A stretch of DNA of 64,000 bases, taken from contig CM054058.1 in NCBI GenBank assembly GCA_028641055.1, positions 80,350,392 through 80,414,391 of the forward strand, written 5' to 3'. Below are positions 33,115 to 45,628 of the stretch, in pieces. A program made the translations under genes and the position numbers. Each line of letters opens with the position of its first letter. Position 1 is the stretch's first letter. The notes beneath the pieces are model-generated. The model searched no databases. It had not been told where the DNA came from and saw only the letters and a list, made by a program, of their open reading frames with translations. Source of the stretch: Alopecurus myosuroides (Eukaryota > Streptophyta > Magnoliopsida > Poales > Poaceae).

Positions 33115-33361
33115 CTTTATCCTCCCGATGGGACGTGACGGAGCGAGAGCAGAGGCGCTGGCCCACCTTGTCAGCTTTTTGACCGGAAACGAGACGTCGT
33201 TTCCGGTTTTTACGCGAACCGTGCGCAGTAATTGCGCACGATCTACTGTTGAGATCGTGGCACGAAACAGCTACCGCCGCCCTTTCGTTTCAACTTCACG
33301 CGTGGCAGCTGCGATGGGCGCCACGTTGCTTGATGAGCGGCCAGGATTGGGCGGCTTCGTG

Positions 33362-33368
33362 TATAAAT
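33362..33368 (+). promoter_or_regulatory. TATA box of the antisense Gypsy gene
   Basis: TATAAAT on the plus strand about 100 bp upstream of the ATG at 33468, followed by a CT-rich leader. Confidence 0.55.
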
Positions 33369-33467
33369 GTGGCCCTTAGGTAAACGGTGAAAACCTCCCG
33401 TCATTCGCTTCCAGCCTTCGTCTTCCTCGCGCCTAACCCTTTCTCCGTGAGCTCGCATCAGCACCCA

Positions 33468-36439
33468 TGGCGGGAGGCAAGAAGCGTAGTGCAGCCGTTT
33501 CCTCCTCGAGGGCGACTTAGGAAGTTCCCGTGCCACCCGGTCCGCGCTCAGGCGATTGGCGCTCGCCAAATACGATGAAAAAGAGCATCAAGGAGATGCA
33601 GAGGGAGGGATTGCTGCCTCCGAAGACCAAGAAGCGGGTGCGCCTCGGTAAAAAAGAAGAGGTACCAAATCCTCGTGCAAACTAACGCGTCACATTTCGC
33701 GCGGGCTCTCTTTTCCCCTCCATCCTTTCCTCGTGGCGTTGCTGTATGTCTATGGCATACAGCTCCACGACTTGCCTCCAAATGCAGTGCAACATATCTC
33801 GCGCTTCATTGTTCTTTGCGAGTGCTTCTTGGGCATTCGCCCTCACTGGGGCCTTTGGAAAGCCCTCTTCAAGGTGCGTGACTTCCGCGAGAAATCGCGG
33901 GTAGAGACTGAGCCCGAAGAGCTGTTGCGCACCGGCGGCTTTGGAATCCAGGCGAAGTCGGACAGCAGCTACTTCGGGATGCACTTCATCGATTCCGCCC
34001 AAGGATGGAGAAAGAAGTGGTTCTACGTCATCGACAACAGCGCGGGTGGGATTCACGAGTTCCACCCGTTCGCTGTCCTGAAGAGGTGGAAGTCCTGGGC
34101 GCACAAACTTTCGGTTGAAGAAAACCGGATTGTCACCCCACTACTCGCCAAGGTGGCCGCCCTTCGTGACCAAACCGCAAGAGTTGTGCTGAACGGCCTG
34201 CACCTGGCGAGCGTATTCCTCAAATGCAGCATCCAGCCTTTGCAGGAGAGGCCTTCCACGATGTGGGAATATCAGGGCGTTGACGACCCCAGCCGCATGA
34301 GCCGAGAAGAACTCTCGAATGTTGAACACGAGAAGAAGATTGCGGCCATCACCCGTTTGAAAGTGGGCGAGGCCTTCCCTGACTGCCCTGTCGCGGCTTT
34401 TGAGGCATCGAGACCTCCACCACCTGAAGTAAGTTCAAGTTTTTCTTTGTCTTTTGTCTCTTTCTTGCTCGAAAGTTTTGTCGACTGAAATTCTTCTTCC
34501 TTTTCTTCTTATGTTTTCTTATTGTATAGTTTAGTGGTGGTCACCTACTACCCACCAGTCTCCGGTGAGGAAGTTTCGGGCTTGTTGGCGAGCAACCTGG
34601 ATGCCCCAGCCGACACCAGCGTTGCCCGAAGACGATTCGAGTTCTGAGCATGATTCCTCGGATGACGCGGAAGAATCGGGTAGCGATCTCCGCCACCGCA
34701 AACGCCGCCGAGCAGAGAACGATGAGGCCACCTCCAAGGATAATTCCTTGGGTAAGGAATCTGACAAGGAGCCTCTCATCGTGACTCCGTTAAGTGCGCG
34801 CGTGCCCTCTCCTTCTTTGCCAAAGATCCATACCGCCTGGAATGCGGATATGTTGGATGACGAAGACGACGAGTAAGTTCCTTTCTTTCTTTCATTTTCT
34901 AATCGAATGTTTTTAGCATGCTACTCCTTATGATGTTTCCTCCTTTTTTTTTATGATAGTCTTCAATCCATTAGCCCCGGCCGGTTCGCCTCTTCCCTTC
35001 CTCTTGAAAAAAGGAAAGGAGCCGCTGTTGTGGGTGGGACTCCGACTACTGGCACCGTCCAAAATTCACCGAGTCCAGCCCCCACAGTGCCGGCTACGGA
35101 ATATAGGATTCCTAGCTTTGCTGTTGGGGCCTCGACTTCGAAAGATGTGTCGGGTAGCTCGGCTGATCCTCTCTGCATTGCTCAAGGCCAGGTAAATCTT
35201 GCTATTTTCTTTCGCATATTGTACTTTGTCTGTTTGGGATTTTTTATCGGGTGCACGGCAGTGCTCCCGATGGGAGTAGCCCCCGAGGCTGTAGTTAATC
35301 GTGTGCGATTGGCTACAGGCTCAAGAACCAACTCTCTCTTCTCTTCATTTTATCGGGTGCACGACAGTGCTCCCGATGGGAGTAGCCCCTGAGGCTATAC
35401 TCGAATGTTTGCAATCGTGTATAGGCTCAATCTCCTCTTCTTTGACTTATTCATCGTCATGTTTTTGCAGTCTCTTCTTGACTCCCTTGTGGCCGTTGGC
35501 CGTCGCGTTATTTTGGCCGAGACAGAATGCGTGACCCTTCGGGCGGATCGCGATCGACTTTTCTCGGAAAACGAGCTTCTTCGAGGTAAATTTATCTATT
35601 CCTTCTATCTCATCTTTCCGTTCACACGAATTCCTTTGGGTTTCAAACTTGTTGCTATGCAGCTCAAACCGACGCGTTAAAGGCCGAAAAGATGGATGAT
35701 GTCACTCGGGTAGGCGCCCTGGAGGCTCAGTTGGAAACTGCTCGATAGGATCTCGAATCCTCTCGTAAGCAGTCGACTGACTTTGAGGGAAAGCTTGCAG
35801 ATACCCAGGACGCCCTGAAAAAATTGGAGGAGGCTGGCACGAAGCAGGATAACGATCTTGTTGACTTCCATCGTGCTTTGGCCCAGCGTTTTGCAGGTAA
35901 GTTGCACTTATCCTTTTATTTTTCCAACTGGCTGGTAAGTTCTTTGGATTTTGACTTCTCTTTCTACAGGTCTTCTTGGTGTCACTATTGAGCTTCCCGG
36001 GGTTCAACGAGTGGACGCCTTGACAGATTCCTGCGCTCAGCTTTGACATCATTCTAACGGGATTTGCACCCTGATTAGCGATGCTACTCGAGTGCTGACG
36101 CAGCTTCATGGGCGTCTTCTGGTCGACGCCGTGGTTCCGCCCCCGCTGACTGATCTTCTAAAGGTCTTTCTGGAGGGCAATCTCCTTGATGCCTACTCGG
36201 TTGCTCAGTCAGAGTCCGGGGCGAAGACTGCTATCCAGTTTGCACTGGCGCACGAAGTCGCGGGCTTGGAGGAGGCCTACTCGAACCTTCCCGTCGATGC
36301 TGCTACGGGCAAAAAGGTAGCGCTTCGTCCTTTTGGCGATCCAGCTGGAGTGCTTGCCCGGAAGTTATCTGATTTGATCGCCCGTGCTAGTCGTAGGGGG
36401 CACACTGCCGCGAGTGGCAGCACATCTGTAGCTCCTTAG
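33468..36439 (+). pseudogene. Antisense accessory gene of the Gypsy element (gypsy-type transposon domain, coiled coil), multi-exon
   Basis: Plus-strand gene opposite to pol, of the kind annotated in grasses as putative gypsy type transposon. Exon 1 (33468-34428) starts MAGGKKRSAAVSSSRA, has an early TAG after about 17 codons and a frame change near 33700, then the conserved block YVYGIQLHDLPPNAVQHI and FLGIRPHWGLWKALFKV. Later exons have good GT-AG borders: an acidic Ser/Asp region (about 34565-34873), a linker (34961-35190), SLLDSLVAVGRRVILAE (35471-35585), a coiled-coil exon (35662-35896) and the C-terminal exon (35970-36439, ending STSVAP). Stops at about 35748 (TAG) and 36044 (TGA) show decay. 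Function unknown. The spliced structure is unusual for an LTR element. Confidence 0.7.
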
Positions 36440-36548
36440 GATAGTTTTTCCGTAATTTGTACTTTCGATGTAATGAACCTTGGGATGTATTCCCGTATTC
36501 TACCTTTAATTGAAATGTTGTTTTGATATCTTGAGATGCTTCCTATGA

Positions 36549-37464
36549 TTGGATTGTCATGAGTTTCTCCCGATGGGAGTAGCCCCCGAGCACCTGTCGA
36601 ATAGGTGGTTTTATTTCTCGAATAGAGCGTCTTATTCCTTAACTTTCCTTATCTCCTTCCTGGTAACTGGAGTTCTCGTGGAGTCCTCGAGTGGGTCCGT
36701 TGTTCAAGTAGATCCTCTTGTTGCTGCTGTTGGCACTTTTGCTGGCCTTCGTGACCGTGTCGCGGATGGTGAGCGCAAGCTAAAAATTCTGCGTGGGGAT
36801 GCGGATGTAGCCAAGTCCAAACATAAACTTGCGGTTCAACGTGAGCAGTTTGTGATGGATGAGTTGGCGGTTGTTGCCAAGGATTTTCTCTCTAAGTATC
36901 TCAGCCCCCTAGCTTTCTGTGTCTTCTATCTTCCTTTGATTCTGTACCTTTCTTTGCAGTTGTTCAGCCGGATGATAGGAGTGAAAAACAGTGGGTGGAG
37001 AACCATATCCTTCACGAAGCCGGTAGTTCAAAACCCCATGCAAATAACTTTTGGTCCGATCGTAGCCGAGGCTTTGTGCTTGCTACCTTGAAGTATCGAG
37101 TAATCCAGGCGAAGATGCTCGGGAGTTCCTTCCACGAGATTTGATTGCTGTGAACTCTGCTTTCTACCCGTTGGAGAGGGGTCCAGAAGATTGGGGCCAT
37201 CTCTTCAGGACTTTCGGGCGAGAAGGAGAAATCCGCGAGTGTGTCCGTAATCAGATGATCCGCGGCTCGGTAGTGGCGCTTTCCTTCGTCCGATTGTGGC
37301 ATCCTGAGGTGAATTTCAGCTCTGTAGCTAGGCTTCCTGATGGTCGAATCGACATGGCCCCTCATTATAGAGTTGTTCGGCCTGCAGCAGAGGAGATTAT
37401 TCGATTGACCTCGGAAGAGGTGGATCGTGTCTTGGCCGCGGAAAATACTCGTCGCCATATGTAA
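36549..37464 (+). pseudogene. Second antisense segment of the Gypsy accessory region
   Basis: Coding-like plus-strand pieces: 36680-36900 is heptad-rich (AGLRDRVADGERKLKILRG), and 37141-37464 reads AVNSAFYPLERGPEDWGHLF to EEVDRVLAAENTRRHM. The same kind of C-terminal domain follows coiled coils in related accessory proteins, so this may be a duplicated 3' part of the preceding gene. Frames are interrupted between the pieces, around 37090-37140. Confidence 0.5.
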
Positions 37465-37751
37465 TTATAGGATGTATTTATCCTGTTAATTTGTATAGTT
37501 GTTCAAAACTGTTGTAAGGTGTCTACCTTGTTTGTAACCCTGTATATATGAAATTCTTCCTGTGATGCTAAGTTAGGCGTAGCCCCCGTATTTTTGGGGT
37601 GTATACCTGTTTTTTTAGCATGCAAGGATGGAGAATGCGAGTAGCTATGGTTGAAAAACCATGTATTTCCATTTAAATGACTGAGAAGTCATGTGTTTAT
37701 TTCGAGCTACAGGATGGCTAATATAGCCTTATTTGTGTCAGTAAAATAAAT

Positions 37752-37835
37752 CTAAGGATAAAATTTGCGGAGATGTGCAACATTCCATGGGTTGGAGTAG
37801 ATGCCACCAGTCGTCGGGTTCTTCAGTCGATAGGC
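37752..37835 (-). pseudogene. C-terminal end of Gypsy integrase, separated by CACTA
   Basis: The minus strand from 37835 reads AYRLKNPTTGGIYSNPWNVA, then HLRKFYP and TAG at 37754-37752, the usual integrase end. It continues in frame from PPWEGPFIIHEVIPGG at about 57420, across the CACTA element. Confidence 0.85.
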
Positions 37836-38333
37836 CACTGGTAGAAAATAGGCCTTCCATACGCCCCCATTAGTCCCCAAAATAATCGAACCGTGAACAA
37901 AGGGATCTTTAGTCGCGGTTCAGGAGGAGACCCGCGACCAACTATCTGGGTCCAGCGCGCTGGGTCGACAGCTAGCGGACGGGAGGGGCTATAGTCCCGG
38001 CTGGCCAGGCCAACCGGGACTAAAGTACCATCCCTATATAGGACTCAGCTCACTTCACTTAGCCACATTTGGTGTCACTTCTATTCACAATATTCACAAG
38101 GGGGTGGTGGGCTTGCTTTTGGTTCCTCCTATGCACACAAGGTGTTCGATGAAATGCCCGAGAGCATGAAACAAACATGATTTGAAGTGTCCAAGCCACA
38201 CTTGAGCTTTCTCATTTATTTTTCCTCCGCGGTCGCGGTTAGCAACTTGAATCTTTCAAGATTTGTATTATTTCTAGCTAGTTAGTTTAACAAATGCATG
38301 ATGGTTAATTGTATACTTTATATAATAATGCAG

Positions 38334-40968
38334 ATGAATCGGCAATGGATGTACGGTAACCGACTCTCCGGCGAGTTCACTACAGGTTTGAAAGATTTCC
38401 TCGCAGTGGCAAATGCGAACTAGCAGCGAGGTTTTATTATCTGTCCATGTGGTTTTTGTAAGAATCAGAAGGGTTACTCCTCCTCAAGAGACGTTCACAT
38501 GCACCTTCTTTGGCACGGTTTCATGCCAAGCTATAATTGTTGGACCAAGCATGGAGAAAGAGGGGTTAGAATGGAATAAGATGAAGAAGGGGATGATATC
38601 GATGACAACTATCATGAGGCTTTCGGTGATACTTTCACGGAGGATGATGCTGAAGGTGGGGAAGGGTTAGGTGAAGGTGAAGAAGAGACACATGATGAGC
38701 CCACTGATGATCTTGGTCGGACCATTGCTTATGCACGGAGACGCTGCGAAACTGACAAGGAGAGGGAGAATTTGGATCGCATGTTAGAGGATCACAAAAA
38801 GTCGTTGTACCCAGGATGCGATAATAGTCTGAAAAAGCTGGGCTGGACACTGGATTTGCTGAAATGGAAGGCACGGGAAGGTATAGCTGACTCATCATTT
38901 GAAAATTTGCTGAAACTGTTGAAGAATATGTTTCCGAAGAATAATGAGTTGCCCGCCAGTACGTACGAAGCAAAGAAGGTTGTCTGCCCTCTAGGTTTAG
39001 AGGTTATGAATATACATGCATGCATCAACGACTGCATCCTCTACCGCGGTGAATACGAGAATTTGAATGAATGCCCTGTATGCACTGCATTGCGTTATAA
39101 GATCAGAGGCGATGACCCTGGTGAAGATGTTGAGGGCGAGAAACCCAGGAAGAGGGTTCCCGCCAAGGTGATGTGGCATGCTCCTATAATACCACGGTTG
39201 AAACGTCTGTTCAGGAACAAAGAGCATGCCAAGTCGTTGCGATGGCACAAAGAGGACCGTAAGTCCGACGGGGAGTTGAGACACCCCGCTGATGGAACGC
39301 AATGGAGAAAGATCGACAGAGAATTCAAAGATTTTGCAGCTGACGCAAGGAACATAAGATTTGGTCTAAGTACTGATGGCATGAATCCTTTTGGCGAGCA
39401 GAGCTCCAGCCATAGCACCTAGCCCGTGACTCTATGCATCTACAACCTTCCTCCTTGGTTGTGCATGAAGCGAAAGTTCATTATGATGACAATGCTCATC
39501 CAAGGTCCGAAGCAACCCGACAACGACATCGATGTGTACCTAAGGCCATTAGTTGATGAACTTTTACAGTTGTGGGGCAGACCTGGTGTACGTGTGTGGG
39601 ATGAGCACAAAGAAGAGGAATTTGACCTACGAGCGTTGCTTTTTGTAACCATCAACGATTGGCCTGCTCTCAGTAACCTTTCGGGACAGACAAGTAAGGG
39701 ATAGAAAGCATGCACGCACTGCTTACATGAGACTGAAAGTGTATATTTGGATAATTGTAAGAAGAACGTGTACCTGGGTCATCGTCGATTTCTTCTCCGA
39801 AATCATAACGTAAGAAAGAAAGGAAAGCATTTCAACGGCAGGGCAGATCACCGGCCGAAGCCTGCGGAACATACTAGTGCTGAGATATTTGATATGGTCA
39901 AGGATTTGAAAGTCATCTTTAGAAAGGGTCCTGGCGGACAATCAGTTCCGCTGGGAGTTGACGGGCACGCACCCATGTGGAAGAAGAAATCTATATTTTG
40001 GGAGCTACAATATTGGAAAGTCCTAGTTGTCCGCTCTGCAATCGACGTGATGCATGTTATGAAGAATATTTGCGTGAACCTGCTAAGCTTCTTGGGCGTA
40101 TATGGGAAGACAAATGATACAAAGGAAGCACGGCAGGACCAACAACTTTTGAAAGACCCAGATGACCGGCATCTGGAATGGTTTCAAGGTCGTGCCAGCT
40201 ACGCTCTTACCAAAGAAGAGAAGGTCTTTTTTTTTGAATGCCTGAGCGGTATGAAGGTCCCGTCTGGCTTCTCGTCGAATATAAAGGGAATAATAAACAT
40301 GGCGGACAAAAAGTTCCAAAACCTGAAGTCTCACGACTGCCATGTGATTATGACGCAATTGCTTCCGATTGCTTTGAGGGGGCTCCTACCGGAAAATGGT
40401 CGAGTAGCCATTGTGAAGCTATGTGCATTCCTCAATGCAATCTCTCAGAAGGTAATCAGTACAGAAGATCTACCACGGTTACATAACGATGTGGTCCAAT
40501 GTCTTGTAAGTTTCAAGGGTGTGTTCCCACCATCCTTCTTCAATATTATGACGCACCTCCTGCTCCACCTAGTCGAAGAGATTTCCATTCTCGGTCCTGT
40601 ATTTCTACACAATATGTTCCCCTTTGAGAGGTTCATGGGAGTATTAAAGAAATATGTTCGTAACCGTGCTAGGCCAGAAGGAAGCATCGTCGAGGGCTAT
40701 GGAAATGAGGAGGTAATTGAGTTCTGTATTGACTATGTTCCTGACCTTAAGCCGATTGGTATTCCTCAATCGCGGCACGAGGGGAGACTAAGTGGAAAAG
40801 GCACGATCGGAAGGAAATCAACGATATGTATGGACGGTCATTCTATGACTGAAGCACACCACACAGTTCTGCAAAATTCCAGCTTGGTGGCTCCGTACTT
40901 AGAGCAACACAAGAATATTTTACGCTAGGACAACCCGGGGAAGCCTGAATCCTTGATGAGAAAGGCCC
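38334..40968 (+). pseudogene. TNP2-type CACTA transposase, N-terminal and core part
   Basis: The En/Spm-family transposase would cut the CACTA ends. The frame from ATG 38334 starts MNRQWMYGNRLSGEFTTGL, then CPCGFCKN and HLLWHGF (transposase-associated domain). The core Transposase_21 region follows (DRMLEDHKKSLYPGC, ECPVCTALRY, FGLSTDGMNPFG, YNLPPWLCMKRKF). A later block includes KNICVNLLSFLGVYGKTND and FLHNMFPFERFMGVLK. Five in-frame stops occur: TAG 38421, TAA 38577, TAG 39420, TAG 39702 and TAG 40926, yet I see no frameshift across 2.6 kb. It is cut at 40968 by a giant-LTR element and resumes at 49804. Confidence 0.9.
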
Positions 40969-43645
40969 TGTGACGCCCCAAGGTCGGGCACTATGCAGAT
41001 TTCAGCATTACCGCCAAATCCGCATAATAACCGACTCCAGGTTGTCATTTATGATAACATTACAACAGTTCACGACTAATCCACAATTACAACAGAAACA
41101 GATAGATACAAGATGACTCACACGAGCCGGAGTTACAACTGATACAATACAAAGATCCAAATAACAGCGGAAGAAACAAACGTCCGGCTACGGACAAGAT
41201 CCAAATTGGACTAAGAGTCCTGAAGATAACCGAAGGCGTACAATCCCTGCCCAGGCCAAGCCGGAGGGATTCCCAAGCTAACGTCGTCAGACTTCAAACC
41301 TGTTGACTGCAATTTGGAATTTGCAGCCACGAAAGAGATTCGTGGGTCAGTACGGTTAAGTACTGGCAAGGGGGATAAAACCCATACTCACAAGGTACCG
41401 GCGTGGCCAGTCATCACAAGATACAAATACTTTAGGATCAACGGAAAGGAAGGGGTTATTGCAAATAAGCGACAACAGGCTGCACTAACCAACTACAGAG
41501 ATTCTATTACTTCTAACTAACAGAAAAGGGATAAGATCGAGGATTGTATCCAACTGAAAGTAAATCCAAACAAACCCATCCTGGATCTCGCCCCTTTAGC
41601 CAAAGAAGCAATCCGAGGATAACTCACACCGTGGTATTAAAGATGAATCAAGTTATTGTGTGAATAAACCTATTACTAGTCAAGTTGTTAATCATGGGGT
41701 GTAACATGGTTAATTATTATGTTGTAGTTGTCCTGAGTACTTGTTAGCCAGTACTTTCACCAAGTAATCCATAACCGCGGAAAACACGGCTTCTCGAGAA
41801 GATTTACCCTGCAGGGATGCACCAAAGTAACCACACTCATGAATATCCCGCCAGATGGAATGCCTCCCACCAAGCGGGGCACTCAACACAATCCAACCCT
41901 TCTTCGCATCAAGCCCAAAGCACCTTGGGCGCACGGCTACTCGGGCCCAGAAGAAAATGGACCCTCATAGCACTCTAAGACCGTGTCCCCCTATATGCCG
42001 ACTACGAAAGTTCCACCCGGGATCCAAGGGCTCGCAAAATCATGCATGCAGCAAATGGAAAACCCGAACTAAATGAGGCGATTTGGACGAGATGCGAATC
42101 GGGTCAAACTGAGGGGGAGCCCATACTCCCCAAATGCGGGTAGTGCGCTCATCATGGATCAGTAGACAAGACCCTTTTTCCTATTAGGGTCGACACTAGC
42201 AGGCCTCAAAACCACAAAGGGCCTCCTGCCGGTGCCTTATCATCAAATTTATTATTAACAGTAGCATTAGCAGGATTGATTGATTAATATTTCGAGCCCC
42301 CGTAACGGTAACAACAATAATAGTACGATAGTAAAAGAAGTAACCGACAACGAGCTCGAGCAAAAGCAACACTAAGCATGCTAGATAAGAACAGGCACAA
42401 GCAATGGCTGTAGGTATGGAGGTGAGGCAATATCAAGGTTAAGGGATTCATGTGAGGGGTTCGTAACAGAAACAACTACTACTAAGGCTAGCAGAAAAGA
42501 ATCAACGGAAAGAATCGGTAACAAGTGATGAAAGGCAGCCATATGGCATGCAAGTGAGTATACTTGCCTGAGATCCCGCAAGGTAGCAGAACTTGTCGTT
42601 GCTCACGTCATCTCAACGTCCTATCCGGGAAGAAGCAACGAACTAAAAGAAACACCGGATGCAACAATTACTACTACGGCAAAAGATCCAGCATGATTAA
42701 GATATGGATGCATGACAAGGTTAATAGATGCACCAAAGTAACTAGTGGATATGATACACAAGTTTAAATGGATTCCATATGCAAAGATTGCATATGGCAA
42801 ACCCATGCCTTATAGTTGAATTAGTTGTTCTAACACTAAGCATCATGTGTAAGTGAGTTAGAATGATGCATGCATGATGAAGAACAAGAATATAACAATA
42901 TTAAATGCAAGTGGAAGGATGGTTAACAAGTTTAGAAAACATTTATTAAGTTTGGAATTTTGTTACTTAATGGTGTTAAACAAGTAGTGGTTGTTATCAT
43001 CAAGTTAAGTTGGTCAAACCAACCAACAAAGTTGATATTTGAAAAGGTTATCAAATTTTAGTTGGATTACATGTTTCACATTTTGAAATTGGACTTTGGA
43101 TTAATTACTTATGAATTAAACAATATTAAACAATTTTTAATTGAATTAAACAAGATTTAAATGGTTTAGGCAATTTTAATTATTCAAAACAGGAAACAAA
43201 AATTATATTTGAAAAGGTGGGATGAAATGGTATTGAAAACATACTTTATTTGCATTTATTGGATTAAGGATGAAATAGTTATTGAATTTAGCAAAATACA
43301 ATTGAATGATTTAAATTTGAATTTGAATTGTAATTTGAAAGTTCAAAACAGAACACAAGTAAGTTATTTGGAAAGAGTATAGAATTTGGATCAGAATTCA
43401 TATACAAAGTTTAGTTATTGGATTTATAGATTTGAAGTTATTGAATTTAGAAGTTTTAGTTTAATTCTGCTATTTAAAAAAAAGAATTAGAAAATTTTAA
43501 CAGATTCGAATTAATTGTTTTGTTACCGTGCAGGATTTACGCACACACACTGACAGAAGGGGCCCGTGGCCAGCGTGGAGGGAGCGCGCTGGCGTGGCAC
43601 AGAGGGCCACTGCCAGGTGGGGCTGCGCTGGGGAGAAATTCTCCC

Positions 43646-43716
43646 AAAAAAAGATTGCGGCCGCGGGGCTCGAACCCGCGAGCTCGCTGTGCAAGAGATT
43701 GGGCTGAACCACTGCG
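43646..43716 (-). other. tRNA-like Pol III module in LTR (copy 1)
   Basis: The minus strand has an A-box-like CGCAGTGGTTCAGC (43716-43703), a perfect B box GGTTCGAGCCC (43676-43666) and then TTTTTTT (43652-43646), the Pol III terminator. No full cloverleaf closes, so it is not a tRNA gene. Confidence 0.45.
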
Positions 43717-44427
43717 GTGTGCGCGCGAGTTTGACAGATAAGGGGGTTCAGCCAAGGTGAGGTTCAGTAACGCGTTGTTACTGACGAAACTGACGACGAA
43801 AACGTGCTCGACTGACAGAAAACGTCGCCGGCGACGATTGCACGGTGGCGCTCACGATTGGAGGCAGACGTGGACGGCGCAGTGATGCATGCGCATCCAC
43901 AGAGAGAGAGGAAGGGCTTGGCTGCTCACCAGCGAACGTAGAGGTTGCAGCGGCTCGACGGTGATGACGCGAGGCTGACGACGGCGGTGGCGCGGACAGT
44001 CGTGGACGGCGGCGAGCCCCTGGTGGTCCTCTGCGGCTGCTCAGGTGTCCAACACGTCGAGGGCGAGGTGGCGATGCTGGTCCCGTGCTCCAACGTCGAC
44101 GAGGGGCCCTGCAACGACGGCGAGGTCCTTGGATTCAGAAAGTAGGCACGGTGGCCGGAAAGAAAGAGAGGATCGCGTCGCCGATTTGATGCTCACCGGG
44201 GCGATTGAAGGTGTCCAAGGGGAAGAGGAGGTGACGGCGAGCTGATTCCTGGGCAGAGGTGGCTAGGTGGGTGACCTATGCGGCGGCGCCATGAAGATTT
44301 TCAGAGATCGACGGCGGGAAGGAGTTGCAGAGAGGTGGGAGCGGCGATGGAGGAGGAATTGGCGGCGCTGCGATGGGATGGGGGGAACCCTAGGAGCCTA
44401 GGGCACCTGCCAGGGCCCTAGGAGGTA

Positions 44428-44433
44428 CTTATA
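44428..44433 (-). promoter_or_regulatory. TATA box in giant LTR (copy 1)
   Basis: TATAAG on the minus strand in a GC-rich context. Transcription from here would leave a short U3 of about 0.7 kb and a very long R-U5 of about 3.4 kb. The second copy is at 49088-49093. Confidence 0.45.
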
Positions 44434-45138
44434 GGCGCGGAAACCCACGGAGCCGTCGGCCGGCGGCGATTTCTGTCGCGGTGGCGTCCCCTGATGGCCG
44501 CCGTACAGTTTGACGAAGAAGGAGAGTGCAGGCACGAATCTTGGCGCACCCGCGAAGCGGTAAGTTGCGCTGTTGGGTTGGGTTGCGCGCGCGGGGTAGG
44601 CTTAGCGGGCTGGGCTGGCGTTAGCTGCCGCGCGCGCGCTAGGTTAGCTCATTTTATTCTTTTCTGTTTTATATTTTTTTTTTGTAGTTTGCTTTTGGAT
44701 AAAACTGTTAAGGTTTTAATCAGTAAAAATTACAGAAAAATTCAGTTAAGCTTTTTAGATAAATAGAAACCACATTCCAACTTTGGTTTTTCAAAATTTA
44801 AATTTTAAAATAGCAGTTTGTGTTTAAAATCAAAATAGAGGGATTTTGGATATTAATAGAACATTTAATAAGAACATGCATAGAAATGGGGTTACCCCTA
44901 GGGTTTTAGAATGATTAGAGAAGGAAGAAAGCTTGGTGAGTTGTTATGGTTTCAAATAGGTACTGATTTTGGGAATTGGAAATGATTTGAATTTAATTGC
45001 TTGAATTAATGGTTGGAAATTTGAGCAAGGGTGAAAGCTTAAATTGCTTTGAAATTTTCAGTTGATGCAAACATGATGCAATGCAATGTGATGCAAATGA
45101 TGCAACCAAAACAAACAGGTAACACCACAGGTGTTACA

Positions 45139-45628
45139 GACGACACCACTAACAAGGGATTGCGCCCTCGCAATCCACTTGCTAACCCGGGAGGGGAAAG
45201 AAGTTCGACTATAGATTCTTCGTGCTTCCAGTTGATCTCCTCGACACCACTAACAAGAGATTCTTGCTCGGAGTGACGACGATGTTCTTCCACCAGGAAT
45301 CTTCCGATGATCGAACCTATTAGGTTAAGGGCTCAGAAAACGTCCACCCACGTAGGATCCTAACACTTTGAAAGATAGACAAAGGGGAGACTCCAAAGCA
45401 AATAAGATGGGAGGGGAAATAGAATAGGGATAAGGAGAAAACAAGAATCCTATCGAGATGTTTTTTTGTTTTTTTTTTTTCCAAAATAGTTTAGCAGAAA
45501 TAGTTTTCGACACTCTAGAAACAACAACCGTTAGCGAGGTTATCCTACAGGCTTTGCGGACCCGTTGCTTCGATAACCATTCGTATCGAAACAATTTCGG
45601 GAATCGGAACCAAGGCTCTGATACCATT
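45139..45628 (-). other. Internal domain of the giant-LTR element (490 bp, noncoding)
   Basis: No coding frame of note. It has a short direct repeat CGACACCACTAACAAG (45140 and 45241). The PBS lies at its right end. At its left end, where a polypurine tract should precede the 3' LTR, none is evident; a purine-rich GGGAGGGGAAA run lies inside, at about 45190-45200 on the plus strand. Confidence 0.8.
45612..45626 (-). other. Primer-binding site of giant-LTR element
   Basis: The minus strand reads TGGTATCAGAGCCTT, two bases from the 5' LTR end, complementary to initiator Met-tRNA. Confidence 0.9.

Larger units (their letters stand above)
40969..45138 (-). repeat. 3' LTR of the giant-LTR element (4170 bp)
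   Basis: In element orientation it starts TGTAACACCTGTGGTGTTAC (a self-complementary end, positions 45138-45118) and ends GGGGCGTCACA. It includes AT-rich, GC-rich gene-like (43800-44660) and tRNA-like parts. Small ORFs repeated in both LTRs are not genes. Confidence 0.95.

Noticed and set aside
38334..40928. Stop-codon readthrough as a way of expressing TNP2
   Set aside because: Five stops of two kinds in unrelated contexts are better explained by mutation.
43646..43716. A tRNA gene on the minus strand
   Set aside because: The B box is perfect but acceptor and D stems do not pair and no clear anticodon arm forms.
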